Source of the DNA: Chloroflexota bacterium
GTDB taxonomy: Bacteria > Chloroflexota > Anaerolineae > Aggregatilineales > J027
NCBI GenBank assembly: GCA_016234595.1
Contig: JACRBG010000036.1
Span: 146,266-210,265, forward strand
Length of the DNA: 64,000 nucleotides
Direction: 5' to 3'
In this document: piece after piece, positions 26,658 through 36,239 of the stretch
Numbering within the stretch: position 1 is the stretch's first letter
Layout: each line of letters begins with the position of its first letter
Notes under the pieces: model-generated
Database searches by the model: none
What the model was told of the DNA's origin: nothing
What the model saw: only the letters and a program-made list of their open reading frames with translations
Program-made: the position numbers and the translations under genes

Positions 26658-28151
26658 ATGTTCATTGGAAATTCACAACCTTTTGAAGACTGGACGCTCA
26701 GCCAGTGGATTGGTGCAGTTGGTGGTATCCTTTACCATCAAATTGCTTCCGAAGCTTATGGTATTAACGAACAAATTAAACTCTTTGATGATCCCAATGA
26801 CGTGAGCTGGAGTACCTCAACGGTTGGGGATTGGGTAAAGGGAGGTATACCGAAGCGCAAAAACGCGTTGCTTGTCATCGCCGTATTGCGTAAGACCGCA
26901 CGACGCAACAAAAGAGACTACTTCACAAACAGCAATATTCGTGCACAAGCTTTTATCTTTCTACGTTCAGCGGCTTGTTCACAAAAATTTGCAGAACTGG
27001 GTGATGAAGAAGTCGACCTCATCTGCGGTGACCACATCCCCGAAGAGACCCCAAACAATCATCCTGAACTATATGACCTCGTACAACCGCCGCCACCAAA
27101 TCGCTGGGAGAAATTTTTCGGTCGAGATGGCGATCTAAATAGGACGATGCAAGCACTCAATGATAATCCGGTAACGGTAATCAGCGGAGTAGCAGGAGAA
27201 GGAAAAACATCGTTAGCATGGTTTGCCGCGCTTGAAGCCAGCCAGTCCGAGTTATGCCCATATTTTGATTGGATTACCGATAAGCGGCATGTCGTAGACA
27301 AGGAGGGCAAGCCTCGCAATTTACGCAACAAACCGCTGGATTTTAAAGGCATTCTCAAGAGCCTCGTGAGGCGCTTTCGCTGGCATGAATTGACAGGTAT
27401 CCAAGATGTTGATGAGCTAAAAAATCGTTGTGGAGAAATGCTGCGTCAGGGACGTTATTTGGTGATTATTGATAACCTCGAAACCCTTGATGATAGTGAA
27501 GAAATCGTGAATTATTTCCTTGGTATGTTGGCATCCAAAGGACGCTTGGCACCGCTGACAAGCCGCATATTGGTCACGACACGAGTGCAACTTACTAACA
27601 ATTACTGCGTGCCTATTGACATTCATGGCATCGATCAGGAGGCTCGAAATGATTACCTAGCATTTCTGACGCATTCAGAAAACACCAGCCTTTCGACTCC
27701 ACAAAAAACAAAATTGGGCGAATTGACGGATGGCAATCCGCTGTTCATGATTATCGCGGTTCACCGCTACGCGATCAATCCTTCGCCACAAACGTTCGAT
27801 GAAATTGTGGATAATCTAGAGGGAGGTATCCGATCCCACTTCGACCGTGCTTTCGATGGATTATTTGGGAGCCTTGCTTCCAGCCTTGGGCCTAATGCGA
27901 CTTGGATTGCTCAACACGCTGCATATCTATCCCAAGACCAACCCATTCGGGGAGCCGATTTGAGGCGTCAGTGGCTCATCTATTGCGAAAAACATCTCCG
28001 TGAAAGTCAGATGACTTGCCTGAACGCATATGATGAGGCATTAGGGCAGTTGGTACGCCATCGTATATTGAATCGGCTTGGCGAATCAGGCCAATATAAT
28101 ATGCATTCTTTGATCCGAGCCTATTTCTTGAGGGACTCATTGGATGATTAA
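26658..28151 (+). CDS. STAND (NB-ARC-type) ATPase with unknown helical N-terminal domain
   Basis: A 497-residue signal-transducing ATPase. The N-terminal ~150 residues form an unrecognised helical domain (WIGAVGGILYHQIASEAYGI ... RKNALLVIAVLRKTARRNKR), where effector or adaptor domains usually sit. The NB-ARC core begins at FFGRDGDL and has Walker A GVAGEGKTSLA (~177-187), Walker B RYLVIIDNLE (~267-273) and the DGNPLFM motif. The last ~120 residues look like a winged helix and helical bundle, ending at LIRAYFLRDS. ATG 26658 is chosen because GGAAAGAG and a promoter precede it; the frame opens at 26586. It overlaps the TPR gene by 8 bases. STAND proteins act as ligand-triggered switches in defence and cell-death systems. 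Confidence 0.88.
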   Translation: MFIGNSQPFEDWTLSQWIGAVGGILYHQIASEAYGINEQIKLFDDPNDVSWSTSTVGDWVKGGIPKRKNALLVIAVLRKTARRNKRDYFTNSNIRAQAFIFLRSAACSQKFAELGDEEVDLICGDHIPEETPNNHPELYDLVQPPPPNRWEKFFGRDGDLNRTMQALNDNPVTVISGVAGEGKTSLAWFAALEASQSELCPYFDWITDKRHVVDKEGKPRNLRNKPLDFKGILKSLVRRFRWHELTGIQDVDELKNRCGEMLRQGRYLVIIDNLETLDDSEEIVNYFLGMLASKGRLAPLTSRILVTTRVQLTNNYCVPIDIHGIDQEARNDYLAFLTHSENTSLSTPQKTKLGELTDGNPLFMIIAVHRYAINPSPQTFDEIVDNLEGGIRSHFDRAFDGLFGSLASSLGPNATWIAQHAAYLSQDQPIRGADLRRQWLIYCEKHLRESQMTCLNAYDEALGQLVRHRILNRLGESGQYNMHSLIRAYFLRDSLDD

Positions 28152-29331
28152 CCCGGTAATCACTCATCAGACTATTGCTGCTGTCGATGATTGGGAGCAA
28201 CTTCGCCAAGCCCATCATCTAATACGACAAGCTCGGATTTCCGAGGCGATGCAGGGTTATCGATATTTGCATGAACGACGCCTTGAACGTTACTTTGCTC
28301 ATGGTACAGAACCTTGGGTTCTCATCGATGAACCGCAGTATCCGTCTATGACATGGGCGTGCATTTACCTATGCGAGTTCTACATCATGCAACGCGGTCG
28401 TTGGCTTGAATGGGCTGATTTGGCTGGCGACGTTCTACAACATGCTGATTTTGGCAGCCTGCCATTGCAGGCTCGATCACGTTTGGTTAGCACAAAGGGA
28501 TGGGCTGATGTCCATTTGACTGGTTCCGACATACAACGGAATGCAGAACTGCAAGTTCGTATGTTGGCCGAGCTTGAATCACAAGAAAGATTGGTATTTG
28601 AGCAGATGCTTCATCATCGACTGCTAGGATACCTATACCAACAGCTTCGGCAACCTGATAAGGCGTTCTTCCATCTGGATTGTGCCTCGGCACTGGTGGA
28701 TGCTAAGACAGAACCGTTTTACAGCCTCCGGGTAAAGGAAATACGGGCGACAACACTTTACTATTTCAAGGATTTTGACAGCAATTACAATACACAAGCC
28801 ATAGATATCTATCTCAAGATTTTAGAAATTGCCGAAGCGTTGGATGAGCCGTTGGAGATGAGTCGCCAAGCCTACAATCTTGGCTGGGCTTATGCAGAAC
28901 AACCCAATTTCGAGAAAGCGAGTCTATACTTTCGGCGCGGGCTTCACACGGCCCGCAAGTCCAATTTTGACTACGAACGAGCACTTAATTTGTATGGGGA
29001 GGGGTTTTTATGCTTATCGGAACGCTACTTTGATGAATCTATTGAGCTACTGCAAGAGGCATCGGCTGTTTTTGATGAACTTGAGGCTCCCCTAATGACC
29101 GCCATGTGCTTGCAACTCGAAGCAGCAGTTCTACAACGTAGCGGCAAGATTGATGTTGCTGTTGATTGCGCGCTGAGAGCACTTGCATCCCAGCGGATGG
29201 TAGACAATCCCATTCAGCTTTATCATACGCTTCGTCGAATTGTAAAACTCTGTACGAAGCGAAAAGACTGGGCAACCTGTGGGCGATATTTCCCCGAGTA
29301 TTTTTGCCTCAAGATTAGGTTGAAGAAATAA
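28144..29331 (+). CDS. TPR-repeat protein paired with the STAND ATPase
   Basis: A 395-residue all-helical protein. Repeating 34-residue-like units are visible, for example EMSRQAYNLGWAYAEQPNFE and KASLYFRRGLHTARKSNFDY, then ERALNLYGEGFLCLSERYFD. The first ~150 residues are helical with Trp/Tyr-rich stretches. Its ATG overlaps the end of the STAND gene, so they are translationally coupled. In many STAND proteins the TPR sensor is fused to the C-terminus. Here the sensor appears to be split off as a separate protein; that reading is inference. Confidence 0.82.
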   Translation: MINPVITHQTIAAVDDWEQLRQAHHLIRQARISEAMQGYRYLHERRLERYFAHGTEPWVLIDEPQYPSMTWACIYLCEFYIMQRGRWLEWADLAGDVLQHADFGSLPLQARSRLVSTKGWADVHLTGSDIQRNAELQVRMLAELESQERLVFEQMLHHRLLGYLYQQLRQPDKAFFHLDCASALVDAKTEPFYSLRVKEIRATTLYYFKDFDSNYNTQAIDIYLKILEIAEALDEPLEMSRQAYNLGWAYAEQPNFEKASLYFRRGLHTARKSNFDYERALNLYGEGFLCLSERYFDESIELLQEASAVFDELEAPLMTAMCLQLEAAVLQRSGKIDVAVDCALRALASQRMVDNPIQLYHTLRRIVKLCTKRKDWATCGRYFPEYFCLKIRLKK

Positions 29332-29544
29332 CGCCATATTTCCAGATTTTGCGGATGAGAAAACCGGAAATTCCTATCAAAGTTAAGGAAACGATGACTC
29401 ACCTAAGAAAGTCCGTATAATTGGGATAATAGCGCAAATTAGTGACCACAATGCAAACACGATATTTACATGAATGATTGTTATCTTTTGATAATTCAGC
29501 CTGTATAAATGTAATTAACAAAAACACTTCAATGAGAAAAATCT
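29332..29544 (+). promoter_or_regulatory. 213-base gap with a weak candidate promoter for the GTPase-AAA cluster
   Basis: A TATAAA at 29504-29509, preceded by TG, could be a -10 element for the seven-gene run that starts at 29545. No convincing -35 with normal spacing is seen. No gene or stable hairpin is evident in the rest of the gap. Confidence 0.3.
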
Positions 29545-32500
29545 ATGGGGCGAAGTAACGGACATTCCAACGTTAGCAATTTATGTTTCTTGCCGTATAT
29601 CGCACTGTATGATAGCTATGAGCTTCGATGGACTTGGAACGATGATTGTGAGCGGGCTTATATTGCCTACAGCTACGTCGAACAACCTACGGTTAGTGGT
29701 ATCACAAAATATTCCCCACATAGTTTTATCATACCTGTAATAAGAATGGAAAACTCAAGAACCGGTCGTTATGAGCTTTCACGAACTCGAAACGATGATT
29801 ACTACATTACGATTTTTGCTGCCAAACAATTCAATGGGCGGGAAGTCTATTCGGATGGATTAGCCGAATGCTGCCAGATTCAGATATATCAGAACGAAGT
29901 TGGACGATTGAGCTATGAGTTTGAGGGACATAACAGTGGAACCGAAGAGCCTCGCATAATCTTACTGTTTCAGCCTAGTAAAAAACGTAAACATCTTACC
30001 AGAATTACGATCCCACGCCTTATTCTCCAAATGGCACCAAACCGTCCTCCAACCAGCAGTGATGAGGGAATGGCTGTTACTTTTTTTGAGAATGTATTGC
30101 TCATTGCCAACCAGAAGAAAGTTTTTCACATTCCCTTTATGGTGGCTCAATTAGGCCAGTTACCTGCTTATTTGAGTCTCTTCGCGCTCATCAATTCTAA
30201 TAAACAGGTTCTTCAAATTAATCATCCATCGCCGAGGAACCAATACTTCCCTAGACAGCTTGCTTTAATTGAGCAATGGGATTTTAATGCCTTATGGCAG
30301 CAGATAGCACACCCAGACCCAACTGAGGTTGAAGCAGTTATTCGGGAGATGACCAAACGTGATCCGACACGTTTGATGTCGGAAATCGATGCCTTTATGA
30401 CAAGCCCTACTGAACATAAGAGCCAAATCATAAGCTATGTTGTGAAATATGGTATTGGACGGAGCGCAGTCGATGGTGATGATGTGAGCCAACGCTATCT
30501 TCATGACTTACTATTCAATAAGCGTATTCCAGAGCTAGTACGCAAAGCAGTATTCCCCTTTTATATACAAACACTCAGTAGAGATGAGTGCCTAGAAGCA
30601 ACCGATACCTTTTTTTCTGACCATGAGTTACGCTATATCTTTCAAGGGAATGCAATATCAGTAGTGTCTGATCTGTGTCAGGAATTCTATTCTCCCGCTT
30701 GGGAAAAGCTCCAATACTTTTTCGTCCAATTAAAGCAGGGATATCCTCAGAATAGGTTACTTCCTCAAAATCGGTTAGCCGTAGCAGAAGCTTATCTGAC
30801 AGCCCCTCAACTCACAGAGGATGATTTTAATGACTTACTCCATCAATTAGAGCAGGACATCTTCCCAGATGACACACTTTCGGCTTTTGGCAAGGTGATT
30901 CTTGGACGGCTCCACAAAACCTTTGATAATTCCCGTACCCTCAAGTATATCGAAATCCTCTTTAACCTGATGAAGAAAGCCTGCAAACACAGCGATAGTT
31001 TGATGGCTATTATCAGCCCACTACTGTACTGGCTGGATGAAATCAATCTCAATGTATATCGTCAACTAGACCCCGCCCATCAGGATTCTAACTACGAGCA
31101 ACTTGAGCGCATCTTTTATAAAGTTGGTGGCGAATCTATCTCGTCAATTCTGAGTAATTACCATCTCCATACCGATGATCTCGTGATCGTGTTACTCCAT
31201 CTTGCAGGTTATTGTGGACATCCAAATGGGATTAGATCCATCTACAAAATCATGGTCGAAAATCCAAATCCGAGGGTGCAGAAAGCAGCATTTGAAGCGG
31301 TAGGGCGTATCCGTGCTTACACTCCTAGCACTGATACACAGCACGCTGAACGGACCCCGATCACATTTATGACAGGTAAACTGATGATGGACATCCCTGC
31401 TGATTTATTTGAAACAGGGCTAGAAGCACTCAGACAACTCTATGTAGAGCAACCGATGGGAGTAGAACACCCCCACGAAGTTCAAGCAATCGAGAATTTA
31501 GTTCGCTATGGAATCCGGCAATGCAGAAATGAAAGAGACTTACGTCCCTATCTCGATTTGGTCAAAAAACACCAACTTTGGCACTTAGTTCCAGAATTGG
31601 GAGCACTTTTAGATATAGCCACAAACTCTATCATAGACGTTTGGGCTTTGCTCCCTCATCCAGGGATGGTGCGTCATTTGCTTAATTATTTAGGTGACAA
31701 CCCGCAATTCCTAGATCGTGTGGTGCAAAACACTTCCAACGAAGAAGAATACGCTAATCTCCACCGATACTTTCACCAACTTAGAAGTAAGCATGAGTTA
31801 CAAGCAAATGGTCAAAGGATATTATCACGATGGGAGGAGATTAGGCGACGCGAAAACTTCATTTCCAAACTAGGCGATTCAGCAAACGCGGAGATTAGGC
31901 AGCGGATAGAAAATGTCGAGCAACGTCTTAGTGAACAACTCGCCCAGCGGCAACAAATCGCAGAGGAACTCAGGCTAGCGAAAGCTGAATTGGGAAAATA
32001 TGATGCCCAAATCAGTGAACTCAAAACGCAACTACGATTATTAGTTGAGGTTGAAACAGAGCTTGCTAGGGGGAGGTTGAACGACGATGCCCAAAGACAA
32101 CGCTCCTTATCAGATTTAGTTCACCAACTAAGCCAGCTAGTAGATGTGAGCGGTCAAGTTAATGCCACTCGCCAACAGATTACGAGCTTATATAGCCAAG
32201 CTCCCAATCCTAATACCTCTATCCAAAGCAGTAAAGAAATCACCCACCAACAAATAGTCTTACGAGACGAGATTAACCGGATTGGACAAGAAGGACAAAA
32301 AATCAACCAAGGTATAGACAAGCTAAAAAAACAAGAGCAAGAATTGCTTCACCAATGTAGTATTTCCCAAAATGAAATTGATCGCCTTCGAGATCAGCTT
32401 CGTGTCGAGGTAAATAGATTAGCTACTCAGATACAACAGCATAACGATCAGAGTGAAGAGGTCAACAATGGACTGGCGGAAGCACGCCAAGCATGGGAAG

Positions 32501-32673
32501 CACAAATAGCTAATTTGACTCGTTCCCGTACTGACCGAGTTATTCAGCAGCGATGGAAAAATTATGAGCATATCCGAGAATTTCGCAATAGGCTTACCGG
32601 AGTCAAGGGCCCTAGTCAAGATTCTGATAAGCATCAATCATCAATCCGCCCACGAGAGGGAAGAGACGGTTAA
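29545..32673 (+). CDS. Large protein with N-terminal beta domain, helical repeats and C-terminal coiled coil
   Basis: A 1042-residue cytoplasmic protein without a known family. Residues 1-~150 are beta-rich and FN3/Ig-like (YELRWTWNDDCERAYIAYSY ... YYITIFAAKQF). Residues ~230-750 are helical, with HEAT/ARM-like spacing in places (VLLHLAGYCGHPNGI, AAFEAVGRI). Residues ~770-1005 form a long coiled coil (RQRIENVEQRLSEQLAQR ... LRLAKAELGKYDAQISELK). It is the first gene of a tight run ending at 41621. The design suggests a scaffold or sensor in a multi-protein NTPase complex (inference). No enzymatic motif is seen. Confidence 0.8.
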   Translation: MGRSNGHSNVSNLCFLPYIALYDSYELRWTWNDDCERAYIAYSYVEQPTVSGITKYSPHSFIIPVIRMENSRTGRYELSRTRNDDYYITIFAAKQFNGREVYSDGLAECCQIQIYQNEVGRLSYEFEGHNSGTEEPRIILLFQPSKKRKHLTRITIPRLILQMAPNRPPTSSDEGMAVTFFENVLLIANQKKVFHIPFMVAQLGQLPAYLSLFALINSNKQVLQINHPSPRNQYFPRQLALIEQWDFNALWQQIAHPDPTEVEAVIREMTKRDPTRLMSEIDAFMTSPTEHKSQIISYVVKYGIGRSAVDGDDVSQRYLHDLLFNKRIPELVRKAVFPFYIQTLSRDECLEATDTFFSDHELRYIFQGNAISVVSDLCQEFYSPAWEKLQYFFVQLKQGYPQNRLLPQNRLAVAEAYLTAPQLTEDDFNDLLHQLEQDIFPDDTLSAFGKVILGRLHKTFDNSRTLKYIEILFNLMKKACKHSDSLMAIISPLLYWLDEINLNVYRQLDPAHQDSNYEQLERIFYKVGGESISSILSNYHLHTDDLVIVLLHLAGYCGHPNGIRSIYKIMVENPNPRVQKAAFEAVGRIRAYTPSTDTQHAERTPITFMTGKLMMDIPADLFETGLEALRQLYVEQPMGVEHPHEVQAIENLVRYGIRQCRNERDLRPYLDLVKKHQLWHLVPELGALLDIATNSIIDVWALLPHPGMVRHLLNYLGDNPQFLDRVVQNTSNEEEYANLHRYFHQLRSKHELQANGQRILSRWEEIRRRENFISKLGDSANAEIRQRIENVEQRLSEQLAQRQQIAEELRLAKAELGKYDAQISELKTQLRLLVEVETELARGRLNDDAQRQRSLSDLVHQLSQLVDVSGQVNATRQQITSLYSQAPNPNTSIQSSKEITHQQIVLRDEINRIGQEGQKINQGIDKLKKQEQELLHQCSISQNEIDRLRDQLRVEVNRLATQIQQHNDQSEEVNNGLAEARQAWEAQIANLTRSRTDRVIQQRWKNYEHIREFRNRLTGVKGPSQDSDKHQSSIRPREGRDG

Positions 32674-32697
32674 GTTAGAGACGAGGCTAGTAAATCC

Positions 32698-33429
32698 ATG
32701 AGCCAACAATATGATGTACAGATTCAGCGAGAAGGAGAACTGGAACTGGAACGGCAACGGCTAGAACGCGAACGCCAAAAACGGATTCAGGACGAACGCG
32801 AAAAGCTGCAACAACTCCAGAGCCAAGCCCAACAAGCTATTGAAGGATTACGCCAGCAGGAGAGGAAACGGGAAGAAAATCTTACCCAACTTCGCATCAT
32901 TATTCAGAATGAAGGTCAAAACGAACAATTTGACCTCGAAGCTCGTTATCGGCAAGAGCAACTCATGCTGGAACAGCAAATTCAACAGATCAACCACGCA
33001 CAGGATTCCTTACACCAACAAGTCCATCAAACGAATACATTATTACAGTCTTTGGATAGGATGTCTCCCGAAGATTATCTAGTTTTCAACACCCTTGAAC
33101 ATGTCCTTCAAGATTGGGGAAATATGTCCATGCATCATATCGAAAACCTAGCCGATGGTACTTTGTTAGTACGCTTTGCTCACGACCAATTTGCTCAGCT
33201 AGTTAGCATGAATCTTAACCTGAAAGATGAAAAGCTCCTGTCGTTAGATGTCACCGAAGGCTTTGAAGGTACAGAATGTGATAGCTTTATGGAGCAAGTC
33301 ACCGAAGGTGTCCGGCAACAGGGCTATAACATGAGTTATCAAGGTCGAGGTTGGAATAGGCAACCACCTATTGCCTCTAAGGCCAACACCCCTGATCAAA
33401 AGCGCGTTCAAAGACGCCTGCGGGAATAA
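32698..33429 (+). CDS. Coiled-coil protein with small C-terminal alpha/beta domain
   Basis: A 243-residue protein. Residues 1-~125 are a very charged coiled coil (ELELERQRLERERQKRIQDE and following Gln/Arg/Glu heptads). Residues ~135-215 form a compact alpha/beta region (DGTLLVRFAHDQFAQLVS, then EKLLSLDVTEGFEG). The tail is basic. No family recognised. It starts 24 bases after the previous gene and stops six bases before the AAA+ gene. It could be an adaptor between the scaffold and the AAA+ ring; this is inference. Confidence 0.75.
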   Translation: MSQQYDVQIQREGELELERQRLERERQKRIQDEREKLQQLQSQAQQAIEGLRQQERKREENLTQLRIIIQNEGQNEQFDLEARYRQEQLMLEQQIQQINHAQDSLHQQVHQTNTLLQSLDRMSPEDYLVFNTLEHVLQDWGNMSMHHIENLADGTLLVRFAHDQFAQLVSMNLNLKDEKLLSLDVTEGFEGTECDSFMEQVTEGVRQQGYNMSYQGRGWNRQPPIASKANTPDQKRVQRRLRE

Positions 33430-33435
33430 GAAATC

Positions 33436-35559
33436 ATGTCAAGCCTATCAACAATTCCAGAATGGTATGACGAGGCGATTGGTGTCCATCTGACCTCCAA
33501 GCAAAATACAATCTTGCTCGAACAGATGGATGCTCAAACACAATTGCCAGAATGGTCCTTAGACAGGCAAGCACCAGTCTGGCTAAGCAAATTCATCCAA
33601 AACTTGCGCCAGATGTCACTGTTGCAACCTTATAGCTGGATGCTGGATTTTTGGATAAAGGATGGCTATATCAGCGAACCCGATCCTTTATGGGCAATCC
33701 GGCTAGAACAAACGCTTACTTCTCAAGTAGCTCATCAATTTATTTTGCACTTCAATGTTACCGACTACGTTTTCGATGCGCGATATGGCTGTCATCGATT
33801 GCCTCAGTATCTGACACAACGCTATCCCCCTAATAGGCATCCTTTTATGTTCTACAATCGCTCTCTTGGGTTGACCGACGAACGGCGGCGACTGGGGTCG
33901 CTGAACGCCGAGGAGGATACCAATAATAGTCTATTCCGCAATATCCGCGAGCGATTGCATGACTGGGGATTTGGACAACATGATGTACATCGCTATTTGG
34001 ATAACCCAACAGAAGCGTTGCTGGCACTAGAGATGCTTTTATTGCAGACGAACTTGGAGGAGAATTCTCCTATACCAAACGCGGTTGTCATCTTTGAATT
34101 CGCCGAGAAAGTAGCTCCGCCTATTGAGATTTCCCAGCAAGACGACAATGTACTGCGCCAGATCGAAACCCTGCAACGCTGGGCTATGGACAATACCATC
34201 AATGCCTATGGGCATCTCATTTTACTTCTGGCACGTAATCTAGAAGAAATCAGTAGGGAATTGCGTTCTGCCAATAGTCAAGTCGAGGCTATTGAAATTC
34301 CCATGCCGACAGAGCGCGAAAGATTAAAATACATTAGCTTCTTAGTCTATCATTATTTAGCTGTCTCTAGCCGTCGTCAGCCTATCCATTTTGCAGATGA
34401 AGAAGAGAATTTTCCAATAGACCGCTCCCTTGACATACCCCCACTGCTACAACAAATGCGCCTTTTTGCCAACCGTACAGCTGGGCTTAACAGGGTGGCA
34501 ATACAAGATATTGTGTTGCGTTCTTTTCAAGCTAATCGTCCTATCACGAATGAGTTAGTTCAAGAACGTAAACGCGCAGTATTGCGTTCAGAAAGCCGTA
34601 ATCTTTTGGAAGTTATGGAACCTAAATATGGGCTTGCGGCGGTTGGAGGGCTTGAAGAGATTAAGAAGTATCTCGATGACAAAATTATCCACCCATTAAA
34701 ATACGGTGACGACGCGATCAAACAAACCGTCCCGACGGGCGTAATGTTTTTAGGCCCGCCTGGCACGGGCAAAACTATCATCGCTGAAGCTCTCGCCAAA
34801 GATAGTGGTCTCAACTTTATCAAGTTGGGTAATTTTCGAGAACAATGGGTCGGGCAATCTGAGCGAAATTTGTCGCTGGCTCTCAACTTGATTCGGGCGA
34901 TGACCCCTGTAGTCGTTTTCATAGACGAGCTAGATCAAAGCGAAAGCTCGCGGGGAGAAGGCAATCTAGATAGTGGAGTCAGTAACCGTATCTTTTCGCA
35001 GTTGATCACCTTTATGAGCGATACATCACTGCGTGGGAAGGTAGTCTGGGTAGCGGCTAGCAATCGCCCCGACTTGATTGATGCAGCTATGCGGCGTCCA
35101 GGTCGCTTTGACGAGAAAATCCCCTTCCTGATGCCAAATGCCGAAGAACGAGCGGCAATCTTCCGTGTTGTTTTCCAACATAAGCACAAGGTTAGTCCTC
35201 AAGTTTTGCATACAATTGATTTTCCACGTCTTGTCGAAAGTGAACACTGCAAAGGTTGCTCGGGGGCAGAGATTGAACTCATTGCGAACCGTGCAATGAA
35301 TCTGGCAATACGCCATAATCGTGGTGTGTTGCTTACTAAGCATGTCGAGACGGAGATTGAACAATTTAATGCCAGTCGTGACCGAGATATGTACGAATAT
35401 ATGACTCTGTTGGCACTGCAAGAAATCAATGATTTGCGCTTTAAGCCCCTCGGCTCTGATTACGCCAAGTATTTTGAATCAGGTGGGCAAGAGCAGTTGG
35501 CAGAGGATATTCTATACTATCGGCGGCGTGTCCGTCCGGGTGAAGGAAATTCGAGATGA
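33436..35559 (+). CDS. AAA+ ATPase of the FtsH/proteasomal-ATPase/Ycf46-like type
   Basis: A 707-residue ring ATPase. The N-terminal ~390 residues are helical and unrecognised, broadly like Ycf46-type proteins. The AAA+ module has GVMFLGPPGTGKTIIAEALA (Walker A, about 436-444), FIDELDQSE (Walker B, about 494-499), a sensor-1 region VVWVAASNRPD and the arginine-finger segment RRPGRFDEKIPF. A helical lid and tail follow. No protease or membrane segment is present, so it probably remodels a partner protein or complex. Its TGA overlaps the ATG of the radical-SAM gene (ATGA). It is the energy-consuming core of the cluster. Confidence 0.9.
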   Translation: MSSLSTIPEWYDEAIGVHLTSKQNTILLEQMDAQTQLPEWSLDRQAPVWLSKFIQNLRQMSLLQPYSWMLDFWIKDGYISEPDPLWAIRLEQTLTSQVAHQFILHFNVTDYVFDARYGCHRLPQYLTQRYPPNRHPFMFYNRSLGLTDERRRLGSLNAEEDTNNSLFRNIRERLHDWGFGQHDVHRYLDNPTEALLALEMLLLQTNLEENSPIPNAVVIFEFAEKVAPPIEISQQDDNVLRQIETLQRWAMDNTINAYGHLILLLARNLEEISRELRSANSQVEAIEIPMPTERERLKYISFLVYHYLAVSSRRQPIHFADEEENFPIDRSLDIPPLLQQMRLFANRTAGLNRVAIQDIVLRSFQANRPITNELVQERKRAVLRSESRNLLEVMEPKYGLAAVGGLEEIKKYLDDKIIHPLKYGDDAIKQTVPTGVMFLGPPGTGKTIIAEALAKDSGLNFIKLGNFREQWVGQSERNLSLALNLIRAMTPVVVFIDELDQSESSRGEGNLDSGVSNRIFSQLITFMSDTSLRGKVVWVAASNRPDLIDAAMRRPGRFDEKIPFLMPNAEERAAIFRVVFQHKHKVSPQVLHTIDFPRLVESEHCKGCSGAEIELIANRAMNLAIRHNRGVLLTKHVETEIEQFNASRDRDMYEYMTLLALQEINDLRFKPLGSDYAKYFESGGQEQLAEDILYYRRRVRPGEGNSR

Positions 35560-36212
35560 AACTAAACGTCGCACGATTTATAGAACGTACCGCCAGTGAA
35601 GGTCCCGGCTGGAGAGCTTCAATTTGGGTACAAGGTTGTCCGATTCTGTGTATAGGATGCTGCAATCCTCATATGTTGCCCTTCGTAGATCGCCAGTGGA
35701 TTGATGCGGAAGAGGTCGCGGCTCGTGTATTAGAAATTAAAGATATAGAGGGGGTGACTTTTGTAGGCGGCGAGCCATTTGCTCAAGCACAAGCGGTTGC
35801 CCAAGTTGCCAAAATAGTACGAACTGCAAATCTCTCAGTCGTTGTTTTTTCGGGTTACACATATCAGCAACTTACTTCGAATGATGATCCGGCATGGGCT
35901 GATCTGTTGGCACAAATTGATTTGTTGCTGGCTGGCCCATATCTGCAAGATCTCTATACAACACAACGCCCTTGGGTGGGTTCCAGTAACCAAACCTATC
36001 ACTTTTTAACAGCTCGCTATCAACACTTTACCGAGCAGCTCGCTTTGCCCAATACGGTTGAGCTTCGCTTAACACCTGACGGTCACCTAGAATTAAACGG
36101 CTTTGCTTTTGCTGGAATGTTGCCTGCCCTGCGAAAAGCCCTAAATGACCGAGGCGTCCGTGTGCAAACCGTCAAGAGTGGTGATGAAACGGTGCTTGAT
36201 AGCGATCATTAA
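35556..36212 (+). CDS. Radical SAM protein, NrdG/PflA-like 4Fe-4S single-cluster domain
   Basis: A 218-residue short radical-SAM protein. The cluster motif is CPILCIGC (CX3CX2C) near residues 28-35, followed by the SAM-contacting VTFVGGEPF (~69-77). The barrel is minimal, as in NrdG or PflA activases, which make glycyl radicals on partner enzymes. No glycyl-radical partner is encoded nearby. A role in modifying one of the cluster proteins is therefore possible but is inference. It overlaps the AAA+ gene by four bases and precedes the GTPase by 27 bases, so it is an integral operon member. Confidence 0.88.
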   Translation: MKLNVARFIERTASEGPGWRASIWVQGCPILCIGCCNPHMLPFVDRQWIDAEEVAARVLEIKDIEGVTFVGGEPFAQAQAVAQVAKIVRTANLSVVVFSGYTYQQLTSNDDPAWADLLAQIDLLLAGPYLQDLYTTQRPWVGSSNQTYHFLTARYQHFTEQLALPNTVELRLTPDGHLELNGFAFAGMLPALRKALNDRGVRVQTVKSGDETVLDSDH

Positions 36213-36239
36213 AACGCAAAAGGTAAAAGGAGCATAACG

